Shown here piece by piece: positions 47,581-59,700 of a stretch of 64,000 nucleotides of DNA; the first letter of the stretch is position 1, and every line of letters begins with the position of its first letter. The notes under the pieces were generated by a model. That model searched no databases. It had not been told where the DNA came from and was given only the letters and a program-made list of their open reading frames with translations. The stretch comes from Sinohyriopsis cumingii (taxonomy: Eukaryota > Mollusca > Bivalvia > Unionida > Unionidae), in NCBI GenBank assembly GCA_028554795.2, contig CM068826.1, positions 105,996,602 to 106,060,601 on the forward strand, in the 5' to 3' direction. A program made the position numbers and the translations under genes.

Positions 47581-49399
47581 GCTTTTGAGATGTAAAGTTA
47601 ACAAAAAATATATTATGATGAGTCTTTACTCTCATACCATGTTAAGTAATTCCCTACAAATCGATTGACTACTGGGGCAATTTTCAGTGCATTATCTCGG
47701 TCTTTCTCTGTCCTTGACATGGACTGCAATAAATATACAGTTTATTGAAAGTACATTTTAGGGCTAGATGTAAGTGGATTTTTTTCTTTCAAGTTGGTTC
47801 TTTTTATCTGAAGGTATATAATTTATAAGAGTTTTGTGCCTAAATTTAATACAACCCTTTTTAAGAGCACTTTCTTTATACCAACATCTGCAGTTAAGCA
47901 GAGTAAAGTTAACCTTTTTATTCTGTAAATAAACTGAGTCACATACAGATTTAAAAGAAATTGAGTAGTATATTTGTGTTTAGTGTAACATTGTGTTATT
48001 GATACAGTCTAATTGAGATGTTAAGGAAGATTCTTAAAAAAAAGAGCTTTTGATGTTAAAAAAAAAGACAAGTTTCAAGACAAAATGTTTTGGATGCCAT
48101 TGAGTTAGGGTCAGAAACAGTCTTTGAAAAAATTAATTTCATATGAGAGAAATCTGAAAAAAGTCTAGAAATTTTTGTTATAAAGGTATAGGAACTTTGT
48201 GGAATTTTACATCAGTAATTTTGGTAAAATTTATACAGCAGTTACTTATTGAGTGCATATTTAGTAAAATGTAATTTTAGAGGCACCTAATGGATTGTGA
48301 TTAATAGTACACCAGTGAAAACTTACTTAACATCACTGGTGTTGTGTAGGAAAAGTACACAATATGAAAGTATACGGTCTTGATATATGGAGTGTTATAT
48401 GCTGTCACATTTACAAGTTGACAGATATCAGTTTTCAGCATTGTTCTTATATGGTATGTTGTAAGATAGGAAATTCTAAACCTTCTGATACCTTATCATT
48501 GTAGTTCCATTGTGTAACCTTAGTTAGTAATATATTTGCAGTATTTGTCAAGCATAACAGATCCAGAGTTTTGACCTGCACATATTACAGCTCTCCCTTG
48601 TTATAATGCATTGGTCAGGGTCCATTAGCATAGACTGCATTGTCTACTGATTATACTGAAAACCACAGTATATACAGAAACATGATATATTGAGAATGTC
48701 ATAATATACAGAACCATGGTATAATGGGCAATATCAATTTTTTCTAAATAATGGTGTTTTGAAAAGGAAATAAAGATTTAAAACTAAGTTTCACCTTGTT
48801 TTCTTTCAACCCTTACTGTTATACACTGGCATGATTTTGATCACAGGGTCCATAGTAGTACTGTGCTATATCTTGAATCGTATTAAGGCACATTATAGCA
48901 GGGGAGAGCTGTATGAGCAACCTCACATCAGTTATAAGATATTTTAAATGTCAGTAACCTGAGATGCATCTTTTATGATTCTTTGTCATATCTCTTCCAT
49001 TTAAACAGAGTAATGGCCCTTGTAAATCCACCTAATGTGTTTAATGGAGTGTTGCTTGTAACTAATGCAGCTCAAGAACCACGAACATATTCCAATTCAA
49101 CTTATGTGTACATTGTTTTATTGACCTTCTTGGATATAAATATAATTTTTTATATTTACCTTTTTTCTTTTACTTTCACCTATTTAAAGGGTGATTTCGT
49201 CTAAGTTTCAGTCTGATTTGTCTTTGTTACAATGGAATCACCTCTTGTAGGCATGTCATACTCATGATATTTTGCCCAATGTGTAGTTATCTTACCCAAG
49301 ATTGTTTCTGTATAACTGGAGCACCAAATTACACCTTGGAAAATACATCAGTGGAGTGATAGTTTAAAAAGGGGGAAATCACTGGAAAATGGTGATGAA
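47581..49399. other. no recognised gene
   Basis: AT-rich. The segment 48590-48920 has the phrase TATACAGAA.CATG(A/G)TATA twice. A weak exon-like frame at 49009-49108 is discussed among the rejected items. Confidence 0.45.
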
Positions 49400-49665
49400 C
49401 AGCCATACTCTACAGTATGCATGGCAAAATAGAACCAAGTCAAATGGCAATAATCCACAGTATGCTTGACAAAATAGAACCATGTCAAATGACCTTAATC
49501 CACAGTGCACTGGCAAAATAGAACCATGTTATACAGCCATAATCCACAGTACACTTGGAAAAATAGAGCCATGTTAAATGGCCATAATCTACAGTACTCT
49601 TGTCAAAATAGAACCAAGTCAAGCATCCATAATCCATGGTACACTTGGAAAAATAGAGCCATGTC
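49400..49665. repeat. 45-bp minisatellite, about 6 copies
   Basis: AAAATAGAACC or AAAATAGAGCC recurs at 49426, 49471, 49515, 49560, 49605 and 49650, with CATAATCCACAGTA between. Copies are diverged from each other. Confidence 0.9.
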
Positions 49666-49827
49666 AGAAGAATTAGGTACTTTTTCTCCAGAGAGTTCAT
49701 GCTTGAAAAAAGAAACTTGGGAATGTTTTGGCCATTACTAAGCCGTCTCATTAGTCACCATAATAAACCTTATGAGTGTGTGTGATGTGCACAAGATATA
49801 TTTGGGAAACAAGATGTATGTATATGC

Positions 49828-50222
49828 AGTGGCAGCCACTGTAGTATTTCTGAGGTGTTTTTCCATTGATTGGCAGTGTATCTACAATGGCAGCCATTGT
49901 AGTATTTCTGAGGTGTTTTTCTATTGCTTGGCAGTGTATATGCAATAGCAGCCACTATTGTATTTCTGAGGTGTTTTTCAATTGATTGGCAATGTATCTA
50001 CAGTGACATCCACTGTAGTATTTCTGGGGTGTTTTTCAATTGATTGACAATGTATCTTCAATGGCAGCCACTGTAGTATTTCTGAGGTGATTTTCCATTG
50101 CTTGGCAATGTATCTACAACGGCAGCCACTGTAGTATTTCTGAGGTGTTTTTCCATTGCTTGGCAATGTATATGCAATGGCAGCCACTATTGTATTTCTC
50201 AGTATTTTTTCCATTGATTAGC
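49828..50222. repeat. 58-bp minisatellite, about 7 copies
   Basis: Unit GGCAGCCACTGTAGTATTTC continuing TGAGGTGTTTTTCCATTG and GGCAATGTATCTAC. The first two starts at 49831 and 49889 are 58 bp apart. Confidence 0.92.
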
Positions 50223-50311
50223 AGAAAGGCCTGAGCATGTTCCATTTGGATTCTGTTGTGCCGGTATAACAACTAAGCATGTTGAACCAGGTCCAGGATT
50301 CACTCATGCGT

Positions 50312-50513
50312 ATTCCAAACATAAACCCTTGCATATCTGCCCCCAAAGGCACTATTGTGTATATTCCAAACAAATAAATCCTTGCATATATGCCCAGAAA
50401 GACACTTCTGTGTATATTCCCAACAAATAAACTGTTACATATCTGCCCACATAGGCATTATCGCTTATATTCCAAATAAATAGACCCATGCATTTCTACC
50501 CTCAAAGGTGCCA
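50312..50513. repeat. ~53-bp tandem repeat, about 4 diverged copies
   Basis: Each copy starts ATTCCAAACAAATAAA-like, continues GCATAT.TGCCC and ends AGGCACTATTGTGTAT-like. Confidence 0.85.
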
Positions 50514-50597
50514 TCAACACAAACATAATGGTTATATAGACTTGTTTTTAAATAAGTTGCTTGTAGAATTTACATGATTGTTTCATTTTTGATGCAG

Positions 50598-50716
50598 ATT
50601 TTAAAGACTTGTTTGTAAACCCAAAAGCTGTTGGTAAGGCCAAGACCTTTTCATCTGAAACATCAGGAGACAAATCCCAGGAGAAAAATGTTGCCCCCTT
50701 TAATCACCTCTCATGA
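50598..50716 (+). CDS. candidate terminal exon, unknown protein or alternative caspase end
   Basis: Acceptor TTGTTTCATTTTTGATGCAG, then two bases of a split codon and 38 codons, ending in TGA at 50714-50716. The peptide is hydrophilic and protein-like (FKDLFVNPKAVGKAKTF, SSETSGDKSQEKNVAPFNHL). The acceptor is phase 1, the same as that of the caspase p10 exon, so the donor at 36719 could join it in frame. That product would lack the p10 subunit. Otherwise it is the end of a separate gene whose other exons were not found. No family is recognised. Confidence 0.4.
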
Positions 50717-51454
50717 CATACAGGAAGGAGCTTCCAGTTAAAGGACATATGGGAAAGTTTATTTTCTAATATTGGTATATGTGTTTGTGAAATGTAAGAG
50801 TCATATTTAAGTTACTTCATTGCAGTGATGTTTAAAGAATAAGCTACCTCACTAGGTGGTTTTGCATGTAATCATTATTTTCTGCTTTTCCTGTGTATGA
50901 CTAAACTTTATGTATACATGTGTGTTTGTAAATAACTTTAAGAATGCATTGTTCTTGTATTGCTGAATATATGTTTGATTCATATACACATACATATTGA
51001 CAAGCTCAACTAGATGTAAACTTTTATAACATAAATCTTTGGCAAAATGACTGACTTGCTGAATTTGAGTATAGACATTGCACACTGAAGTACAAGTCCC
51101 ATGTATTTCCAGTAAGAGTAGAGTCCAGTATGAGACTAAATAGAAAGAGTTCAATTGTCACTGAATACATTTCAGTGTAACCAAGTATAGGTCCAGAGGC
51201 ATTTTTCTGTGAGCTTGAATTGAGGGTCTGTTGTAACCAGATTGATGCCAGTACAATATGCTGTACAGAATAGATCGGTCGAGTGCTAACTGGAGGCACT
51301 CATGTAGAAGGGAGTGACCTCTTACTGTGTTGAGGATCTGATGTAACCAGATGTCCACAGAGAAGGACCGTAAAAGAATTAGTAGAACCAGCACTTTGAC
51401 CTGAAGAATGTACTAGTGAGTTAAATCATCTTCATTAGTCATGGTTCCAATATG
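50717..51454. other. no recognised gene
   Basis: AT-rich; two similar phrases (TGAGG.TCTG.TGTAACCAGAT) near 51222 and 51329 hint at an old duplication. Confidence 0.4.
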
Positions 51455-51677
51455 TTAACCCTGTCTACACATTGGCAGATCGATCAGATATTTCAGTGAT
51501 TTGGGTATGTGAATTTTATTAAATGTGTTGGCAAGCCAGTGCATCCAGTCAAAATCCGCTTGGTCAGACTTGAACACTGTTCCTTCATAATCAAGAGAAT
51601 GGGAGCACACAACTGGAATGGACTTAAAATTAAGCAATTTTCCAGTGTTGGTCCATGTTTGTACAAATACATACTTC
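51455..51677 (-). CDS. candidate terminal exon of an unrecognised gene
   Basis: Read on the - strand, an acceptor (ACACATGTATTTGCAG) is followed by one base and 73 codons to TAA at 51457-51455. The peptide has well-mixed protein composition, for example KYVFVQTWTNTGKLLNF, then SLDYEGTVFKSDQADFDWMH and WLANTFNKIHIPKS, ending CRQG. It has several Trp residues, unusual for a chance frame in AT-rich DNA. An overlapping - strand frame (51493-51786) is also open and blurs the choice of exon start. I recognise no family. The rest of the gene would lie to the right. Confidence 0.45.
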
Positions 51678-51984
51678 CTGCAAATACATGTGTAATGGCT
51701 TCTGTCTGGTACATAGTCATACTTTTGATGTTAAACTGAGATAGTATCCTTTTAAAGTAAATTGCCTCTTCCATTTTCAGCACCACTGTTACTCATTATT
51801 GGTTAGGTGGCATTACAAACTAAGGGGGTAACTATGAAATCTAATAGATGTCGCTAAGACACAGCAAGTAAATATCTAATTGATCCGCCATTGTATAAAT
51901 AGGATTAACATATTGGAACCTTGACTAGCAAAGATGAGGGTCTATCGGTGCTGGATTAGATTACTGTGCAGAACTGTGTACTGC

Positions 51985-52175
51985 GTTTACTCACTTATAA
52001 GACAAGTCCAGCTGCAAACTGCACAGACCCAGATCTGTCATTGCATAATGTGCTGGCAGGTCTGAGTTTGTGCACTTTGTTAGGAGTAATCAGTAGAACA
52101 AACAACATCAACAGGCACATTATGCTACTTTATCATTTGCAGTTTGACTCTACTTATAAGCAAATATATATGGTA
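51985..52175. mobile_element. palindromic MITE family E (CTTATAAG ends), copy 1
   Basis: Starts near TACTCACTTATAAGACAAGTCC, continues GCTGCAAACTGCACAGACCC and AGATCTG, and ends with inverted counterparts (CAGTTTGACTCTACTTATAAG near 52140-52160). Sister copies are at 55050, 56340 and 61205. Confidence 0.65.
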
Positions 52176-52610
52176 ATGATGGAAATCCTCCAGTTGACAG
52201 TACTTTAGTATTTGTGGGAAAACTGGATCATGAATTATCCATGAATGCTGAAACAAATATATAAAGCAGTGAGTAGTGTCCCCGACTAAGAGTAGTTTTT
52301 ATTGATATGTTTGTTTGCCATTTTGATGATGAAATGTTTAAGGGAAATATATATTTAAAATATATACACATTGTGAATGGTTACAGCAATTGGTAATCTG
52401 TCCAGGAAGGTGATGTTAATCAGTATATCCTTGATGAGATTGATCTTAAGTATAAGGTTTAGTAAGGTTATAGCATATATAATGTAACAAAATAGTATGA
52501 AATCACAGCAACACCACTGGTTATAGTGAAGCACATAGCAAAATTTTAATAGAAAGTAAAAGAGTAGATTCTTACATGTTTACTATAAAGCAGTTACATG
52601 TTTACTATAC

Positions 52611-52728
52611 ATGCACACTATAAAGCAGGGTTACATGCACACTAAAAAGCAGGGTTACATGCACACTATAAAGCAGGGTTACATGCACACTAAAAAGCAG
52701 GGTTACATGCACACTATAAAGCAGAGTT
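52611..52728. repeat. 24-bp minisatellite, 5 copies plus diverged flank
   Basis: Unit ATGCACACTATAAAGCAGGGTTAC. Copies alternate ACTATAAAG and ACTAAAAAG, a 48-bp dimer period. Two diverged units (TTACATGTTTACTATA) precede it. The 24-bp unit keeps a frame open (an 8-residue repeat) but this is a by-product. Confidence 0.93.
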
Positions 52729-53760
52729 TAGCTGTAAATATGGTGACTATTGAATTAAGCTCATTAACTAATAAGCTTCCGAAGACAGTAGGGATAAAAA
52801 AGAAAATATGTTATCAGCCTCCTCCCCACTCCCACACAAATATGTATGAGCCTCGTGTATGCCATTCAGAGAGAGAAACATGCTTAAAATGGTTCTTCTA
52901 CTGCATTTGTATACAGGAAGTATTATATTCTAGTTCTGCAAAACTAATTTGAGCAAGGCAGATAACATCAGAATGTATATAAACATACATATTGCTGGTA
53001 ACAGTCTTATGACCAGTAGCCTAAGATTTTTATCATGTGGTCCTCTAACTGAACATGTGTGACACCGGTAGCCGCACCTTTTCTGGAAGGAGTGTCCTTT
53101 GTACTGCAATCTTTGATCAGTGAGCACCAAACGTAGCAGGATCAAAAGAATGCATTTGTTAGCAGTAGTTTTGCATACAAAGTTTGCTCTACAAATGCAA
53201 CCAGTACTGAATTGGTGTTTGCTCATGTTCTTCTACCCAGCTTCTGATTAACTGCATAGGACAAGTTAGAAATTTAGTTATAATCTCATTAGGATAAGAC
53301 AGACTGGCAGTGATGCTGCATCTGTGCAGAAAGCTACTGTTAACATGAGGTATATAGGTGTATAGGAACATTGAAAACTGAAACTCAAGATGAAATGAGA
53401 TCCTTAGATTTGCAGTGATCAAAAATATTCTTTCATGTGCAGTAGGAAGTGGGTATGAATCATATGGGGAAAATAATTGAATATATTTAAGTATTTACCC
53501 AAATGAGGTGGCAAGAAGGAAAACCAAATTCATAAATGCAAAATCTTGCATGCACTACACAGCAGTAGTCCAAAACCATAAAGGGAGCACAGTTAACTGC
53601 TATGAAACAGTGCGACTATAACAAATAGAAAATGGAAAGTGTGTATATAATGATAGAAATGATGAAGTCTGCAAGTTACCATACATGAAAGTTGAGTACA
53701 CAATTACTGTAGCAAAAGCTGTCCAACAACTGGGACAGTGTGTTAATCTAGTAAGAGTAG
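52729..53760. other. no recognised gene
   Basis: Some - strand frames at 52930-53422 have protein-like texture but are broken and match no family I know. Confidence 0.4.
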
Positions 53761-54190
53761 GGCTTTAAGTTGTGACATCAAATGACAATATCCATCCAAT
53801 AAGGGGAGGGAGGGCTACAAGTTGTGACATCAAATGACAATATCTATCAAGTAAGGGGAGGGAGGGCTACAAGATGTCACATCAAATGACAATATCCATC
53901 CAATAAGGGGAGGGAGGGCTGCAAGTTGTCACATCAAATGACAATATCTATCAAGTAAGGGGAGGGAGGGCTACAAGTTGTGACATCAAATGACAGTATC
54001 TATCAAGTAAGGGGAGGGAGGGCTACAAGTTGTGACATCAAATGACAATATCTATCAAGTAAGGGGAGGGAGGGCTACAAGTTGTGACATCAAATGACAA
54101 TATCCATCCAGTAAGGGGAGGGAGGGCTGCAAGTTGTGACATCAAATGACAATATCCATCCAGAAAGGGGACAGAGGGCTGCAAGTGACA
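53761..54190. repeat. 52-bp minisatellite, 8 copies
   Basis: Unit GGCTACAAGTTGTGACATCA followed by AATGACAATATCTATCAAGT and AAGGGGAGGGAG. Starts at 53761, 53813 and 53865 are 52 bp apart. Two sub-types, TCCATCCAAT and TCTATCAAGT, are partly interleaved. Confidence 0.95.
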
Positions 54191-55049
54191 TCAAATGGCA
54201 AATATCAATCCAGTTTCTTGTGGGTAAAATAATAAACTTGCCAAACTTTTGGAAGCAAATGCTGATGATCCCCATGAGAATGCAGTAAATGAATTCAACT
54301 ACTTCTGTAACATTATGATTCACATTGTTTTAAAATTCAGACAGAATTATAATGATTGTGTACAAAAACAAACCCCAAAAAACTTGTTCCTTATATCTGA
54401 ATTCTAGCTGTTGCTATGTAACAGTTAAACTCTCTCAGTTCTTATAATTAAACTCTATATTTAACAAATGTAATAGAATAAAACTGAAGAAGTAGAGATA
54501 AATGTGTTTTTATTGCAAGGGTTAAGCAAATGATTCTGGGAGATGTGGAGAGAAAATATGTGTAACTGGAATAATTTACATAAGAAGGTTCTGATGTGTA
54601 CTGAATCTACTCAGTGTGTGTGTGGAAAATTTGTTTAAATTTACTTTAAATGCACGAGCTGTAGTAACAGTTCAGATCAGATGCATTAGAAATGTAAGCA
54701 ATTCTTGAAATATAATTAGGAAAAAGCAAGATTGTAACTGAGTTTGTAGTCAGTCAGAGAAAAAAGAATTTTCTTGAAGAATTATCACTGACAAATATCA
54801 TAAGAATCAATGAAATTCTAAATTCAGATGCACTCTAATGTAAGAAGTTCTTCAAAAAATGTTTCTGATGACAACTTAATACACTCCAAGTCTGAAACTA
54901 AGACCACGGCCAAAGAAAATGATTATACAAGAACTATCACACAAAAGAATCAAAACCATTCCAGTCTTAAATTAATTCACATAAAACATCTTGAAAATTT
55001 ATTGTTTAAAAAATGTGCACAAGTGAATGTAACACGTCATTTTTACCAT
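54191..55049. other. no recognised gene
   Basis: AT-rich sequence without array, SINE or exon. A 104-codon + frame at 54828-55142 has low complexity and runs into the family-E repeat. Confidence 0.45.
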
Positions 55050-55315
55050 ATTCACTTGCTTATAAGTCGAGTCCTGCTGCAAACTGCACAGACCCAGATC
55101 TGCCATTGCATAATGCACAGACCCAGATCTGCTATTGCATAATGCACAGACCCAGATCTGCCATTGCATAATGCACCAGCAGATGTCTGTGCACTTTGGA
55201 GTAATCAGTAGAACAAACAATATAGACCCTGGTCTGCAGGCACTAAAAATATGCATTTCCTTAGCAACTAGCAAACTGGGATACATGTACCATCTTATAA
55301 GTAAGTATATATAGT
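55050..55315. mobile_element. palindromic MITE family E, copy 2, with an internal 29-bp triplication
   Basis: Starts TTCACTTGCTTATAAGTCGA and contains GCTGCAAACTGCACAGACCC. Within it, a 29-bp unit GCACAGACCCAGATCTGCTA+TTGCATAAT is repeated three times at about 55086-55172. Ends near ATCTTATAAGTAAGTATATA. Confidence 0.7.
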
Positions 55316-55684
55316 ACACTATCCTGGTGTGTGTATATTGATTTAGGAAAGCTTGTTGCTTCTGTTAGATGAAAGTACTAAATTCAAGGTGCTGAAAAAT
55401 TGTCCATTTCAGTATGTTCTCCACAGCATTGAAATCGAGGAGTAAATTATCTCACTGCACATGGTTAATATTTTTCACTTTATTTTGTTTTAAGTCATAT
55501 TTTAATTCTTTATTTTGTTTTAATTTAATTTACTCATTTTTCTTTCTTACTTTTCAACAAGATCTTTGCACTGAATGGTGTATTAGGTGAGAAAAAAATT
55601 GAATCATGTTAAATATTTTTAGTGTTCTGCCACAAGAGCAGCCTTTTGATTGTGAACAAAGTATAATGTAGGTTAATAGTGTGT
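55316..55684. other. no recognised gene
   Basis: AT-rich; nothing recognised. Confidence 0.45.
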
Positions 55685-55999
55685 GTGTGATTTGGATTTT
55701 TTATGTAGCTTTAACAATTTTTCAGTCAGATTTCTACTATAACTGCATTGTGGCAGTATATAGTGATGTCTAGCACTGGGTCATCATGCTGCAGACATGT
55801 AGCATGATGTCCCACCCAGTCACATTATCCAGACACCAGGCTGACCAGTCCTAACAATAAACCTCGTAATGCTGAATGTCTAGCAAGGCAGCTGTTAATA
55901 TCATTTTTATAAGTCTTTGTTATGACTCAGCTGGGGTTCAAACCCATGACCTCCTGCATCCAAGGCAGATGCTCACCAGTAGGCCACCAGACTGGTCTT
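55685..55999 (-). mobile_element. tRNA-derived SINE, family B
   Basis: On + it runs from (GT)n GATTTGGATTTTTTA through GCATGATGTCCCACCCAGTC to GGGGTTCAAACCCATGACC and GGCCACCAGACTGGTC. This is the reverse complement of the copy at 17815-18167, with B-box near 55933 and head at the right end. Confidence 0.8.
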
Positions 56000-56339
56000 C
56001 AAGTTCATAGAAAAATTCAAATAATTTGCATCCTATGGAACAATACAGTATTGTAAATATTCTAAAAAATTGGTACAAGGCTGCATTTTTCAAAACATTT
56101 TTTATTTGTGTGGATTTTTACATTTACAGTATTTATTTCTTCATGCACTAATTAATCTTGTGAATATAATTGTGAAATACAAACTATTATGAAATCAATT
56201 ATAACGGCTACAATGGTTAGGCGTTCTTCTTCCCTACATATTTGGGTATGTGTTTAAATTTTGACTTCACATAAAGTGAAAATATCCCATATATCCTTGC
56301 CAATAAGCAGTCAAAATTCAAGCAACAAAGATCTTGATT

Positions 56340-56505
56340 TGTTGTAACATACTGCACCTGCAGATCTGGGTCTATGTTATTTGTTCTGCTGATTATTCCT
56401 AACAAACTGCACAGTCCTAGATCTACCAGCACATCATGCGATGGCAGATCTGGGTCTGTGCAGTTTGTAGTTGGACTCATCTCATAAGCAGGTATATATG
56501 GTAAT
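56340..56505. mobile_element. palindromic MITE family E, copy 3
   Basis: Contains ACTGCACAGTCCTAGATCT and, in inverted relation, CAGATCTGGGTCTGTGCAGT, then CATAAGCAGGTATATATGG. Confidence 0.65.
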
Positions 56506-57289
56506 CAGGTTGCATGATATGCTTCATTTGCATCACCACACAGCAACTTATGCAGACTTGGTCAGTTGAGCTGATGTTGAATCGTGGGTCTTGGTAACAT
56601 CTAAATTCCATTTAACACTCAGCACTAAATGTAGCCGATATCTGCCTGTTTTGCAAAGCCTATCACTTAGACAAAATCAACTAACCCAAGCCCTTGTGTA
56701 GATGAGCACAAGAAATTAATTCTGTCATTTTCTACATTAGCAAAAGCCAAGATGTCTTGTGAATGACACAGAATTATAAAGAAAATAAAGCAATATGGAG
56801 CTATTCATGTGAAAGTGCATCTGCAATCAGAATATCTTTTCCCTTAATGTGCATAATATCTGTGTTATATCCAAGCAACATTAAACTTCATCTCAACAAT
56901 CTCTGATTTTTGTTTTCCATTTTGTTGATGAAAGTAAGGGGGTTGTGATCACTGAATACAATAATATGGAGAAGGAGCTTCATTAACATTCACTTCAAAG
57001 TGCTGCAAACCCAGAAATAAAACTAAATGCTCCTTCTCAATAGTGGAATAATTCTCTGGTGCTTATTTGATTTTTTTTTAGGGAAATAACGCACTAGAGT
57101 CTATAGTGACAAGTGGAATCTAACATTAAGATGTTAGCCCATAGGTTTAACATGATGGCTGGGGCGATGGGGATTTAACATCAGGTTGCCATTTTTAGGA
57201 TTTATGGGGACAAGGAGAAATGTAATGTTAAAAAGTGTCCATAGGTTTAAAATACACTTTACTGACCAACACTGTCATGTATTATCCAG
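56506..57289. other. no recognised gene
   Basis: No element or exon recognised. Confidence 0.45.
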
Positions 57290-57455
57290 CACCGAAGTTT
57301 ACTATCCAACATGCTGTTTGTTGTTACCAGTACTTAGTTGTATAATGATCCAACACCCAGGTGTCTACTATCCAACACACAGTCATATATTATCCAACAA
57401 CCAGTTATCTGCAATCCAACACCCAGTCATCTGTGATCCAGTACCCCGTCTTCAA
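57290..57455. repeat. degenerate ~27-bp repeat (ATCCAACACCCAGT type)
   Basis: ATCCAACACCCAG, ATCCAACACACAGTCAT, ATCCAACAACCAGTTAT, ATCCAACACCCAGTCAT and similar phrases recur at about 27-bp intervals. Strongly diverged. Confidence 0.65.
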
Positions 57456-57654
57456 ATATCCAAACACAATGTATCTACTTGTAACCTTATATTTCCAAAA
57501 CTACTGCAAATGCACTACTGCATTTAATATTGCTACTACTATTTGCAATCATAATAACAAATTGCATGAATTGGTTGGCCTCATCATTATCTAGCTGCAT
57601 ATAAAATTTTATATCCAATACTATGAGATGTATTGTACAGAACAAAATGCAAGT

Positions 57655-58320
57655 GGGTCTCAGAATCAGGGGGCTAAAATCAGCTATTTGTTAATGCAGA
57701 GTATTGACAAAAGAACTCTGCCATGGTCTCATCACTACCAAGTGGCATACAAAATTTGGTTTAAATTAGAGTAATAGAGGGGTATATTGTGTGGAAAAGA
57801 AAGTGGATGGGTCAGCAGATCAGAGGCTATAACTCTATTAAACAGTGATGTGGAAGACTCGCAATGAAATGCAGGAAATGATTCATTAATATCAAACAGT
57901 AAGCTGTATACCCAGTTTGACCAAAATCCAGTAAGTTACTGGTGTGGTGAGGAAATTATCATGCATAAATAAAAGTGGTTGGATCCAACAATCAGGGACT
58001 TTAACTCTTCTAAATCGAGGTGCAGAATGCTGCCAATCAAAATTGACCAAGTTCTCATCAGTATCAATCCCATACCAAATTTGTTTCAATCTATCATTAA
58101 TTACAGGAGTTGTGCAGAGAAGGAAGTGGGTGGGTCCAACAATAAGGACCATGACTCTAAATGGTGGTGTCAAATACAAACTCACTCAAGATCTTATCAA
58201 TATTAATTGAAATCTAATAATAAACAAAGTTATTATGAAGAATCAAATGTGGGTGGGTCAAAGAACCAGGGGCCATAACTCTGCTTAGCAATGATGTAGA
58301 ATGCAGACAAAAGTCACAAC
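57655..58320. repeat. degenerate ~150-bp repeat (GTGGGTGGGTC..ATAACTCT type), four copies
   Basis: AAGTGGGTCTCAGAATCAGG, AAGTGGATGGGTCAGCAGAT, GTGGTTGGATCCAACAATCA, AAGTGGGTGGGTCCAACAAT and ATGTGGGTGGGTCAAAGAAC begin successive units, each followed by a TAACTCT phrase. Spacing is roughly 110-165 bp. Confidence 0.65.
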
Positions 58321-59102
58321 AACAACCAAGGAGATTGGTGTCCAAAAACAGTGGGACTGATAGTGATAAAGAACAGACTGTGTCCTCTCCACTGTTTCTA
58401 GGAAAATAATATGTGTAAGGATAAGCCCTTCATGAAATTGCTTAAAACTTCTTTGCTAAAGTTTAAAATTGTTTACCTTTTTAATAGTAGTGAAATGACA
58501 GCAACATTTTTTAATGATATACATAACTAATTCTGGGAATTTGTTTTTTAGCATGCATTTTATTTTAATCTGTATTAGTTTCCTGTACATTATCCAAATT
58601 ACTCCTGGTTTAGTTAAAAAGACTGTGAATTACTAGTGATTCACATGCCACAGAGTATCATAGCATGCAATGTGTGAAATATACCAAACCTTGGTAACTT
58701 CAGGGAAGGGATCATTGCAAGGCACCCTCTTCAAGGTAACTTAGTTATATTTAACTTTTGAAGTCACACATCAAACAACTAAAATTATCAATATCTTTCT
58801 GGCTTCCTAATCTTTAAAATAAATAAAGAAGGTAAGGAACACCTTATGCATGGGGACAAAATTAAATTAAAGCATGTATCAAAGATAAACTTAAGCAGGT
58901 GTTTGTAGGTCTGTAAACTGTCATTGCATGATAGCCTCAAAAAAAGGAGAAAACAGAGAGACACATAAGTTTACCTTTTAAAGGTAAGGTTGCCTGTCAC
59001 TGTCATTACAGGCAAATAATACAGAATTCTGTTATTTAAAATATTGTAAAATCTTGGGAGTATTTTATATTCATGTTTAACATTTATGTTCATCTTTATA
59101 TT
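58321..59102. other. no recognised gene
   Basis: AT-rich; nothing recognised. Confidence 0.45.
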
Positions 59103-59630
59103 GAGCATTTACAGTTATCCATATGGTGTATTGGTATTTATAATTTATATGGAGCATTTATAGTTATCCACATGGTGTATTGGTATTTATAATTTATATG
59201 GAGCCTTTATAGTTATCCACATGGTGTATTGGTATTTATAATTTATATGGAGCCTTTATAGTTATCCACATGGTGTAGTTGTATAAGTGGTTTATACGGA
59301 GCATTTACAGTTATCCACATGGTGTATTGGTATTTATAATTTATATGGATCATTTATAGTTATCCACATGGTTTATTGGTACAGTGTATTTATAATTTAT
59401 ATGGAACATTTATAGTTTTCCACATGGTGTATTGGTATTTATAATTTATATGGAGCCTTTATAGTTATCCACATGGTGTATTGGTATTTATAATTTATAT
59501 GGATCATTTATAGTTATCCACATGGTGTATTGGTATACGGTAAGTGGTTACTATGGAGCATTTACAGTTATCCACATGGTATATTTGTATAAGTGGTTTC
59601 TATGGAGCATTTACAGTTATCCACATGATG
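59103..59630. repeat. 49-bp minisatellite, about 11 copies
   Basis: Unit AGTTATCCACATGGTGTATT followed by GGTATTTATAATTTATATGG and AGCCTTTAT. Starts at 59113, 59162 and 59211 are 49 bp apart; later copies vary in length. The array ends about 70 bp from the - strand exon stop codon. Confidence 0.93.
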
Positions 59631-59700
59631 TATGTGAAATGAGGTTGTGCTGAAATTTAATGCACTATGACTTCTTGCCTCTAAAATAATCAAATAATAA

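Noticed and set aside
49009-49108. Possible + strand exon (GVLLVTNAAQEPRTYSN)
   Set aside because: The acceptor TTCCATTTAAACAG is plausible, but no good donor gives a phase that joins the exon at 50598, and no family is recognisable.
52611-52952. 113-codon ORF beginning with MHTIKQGY repeats
   Set aside because: Translation of the 24-bp minisatellite running into AT-rich sequence; no domain.
53189-53422. - strand frame with SYPNEIITKFL and RSWVEEHEQTPIQYW phrases
   Set aside because: Protein-like texture, but broken immediately up- and downstream and not attributable to any family; left as unassigned sequence.
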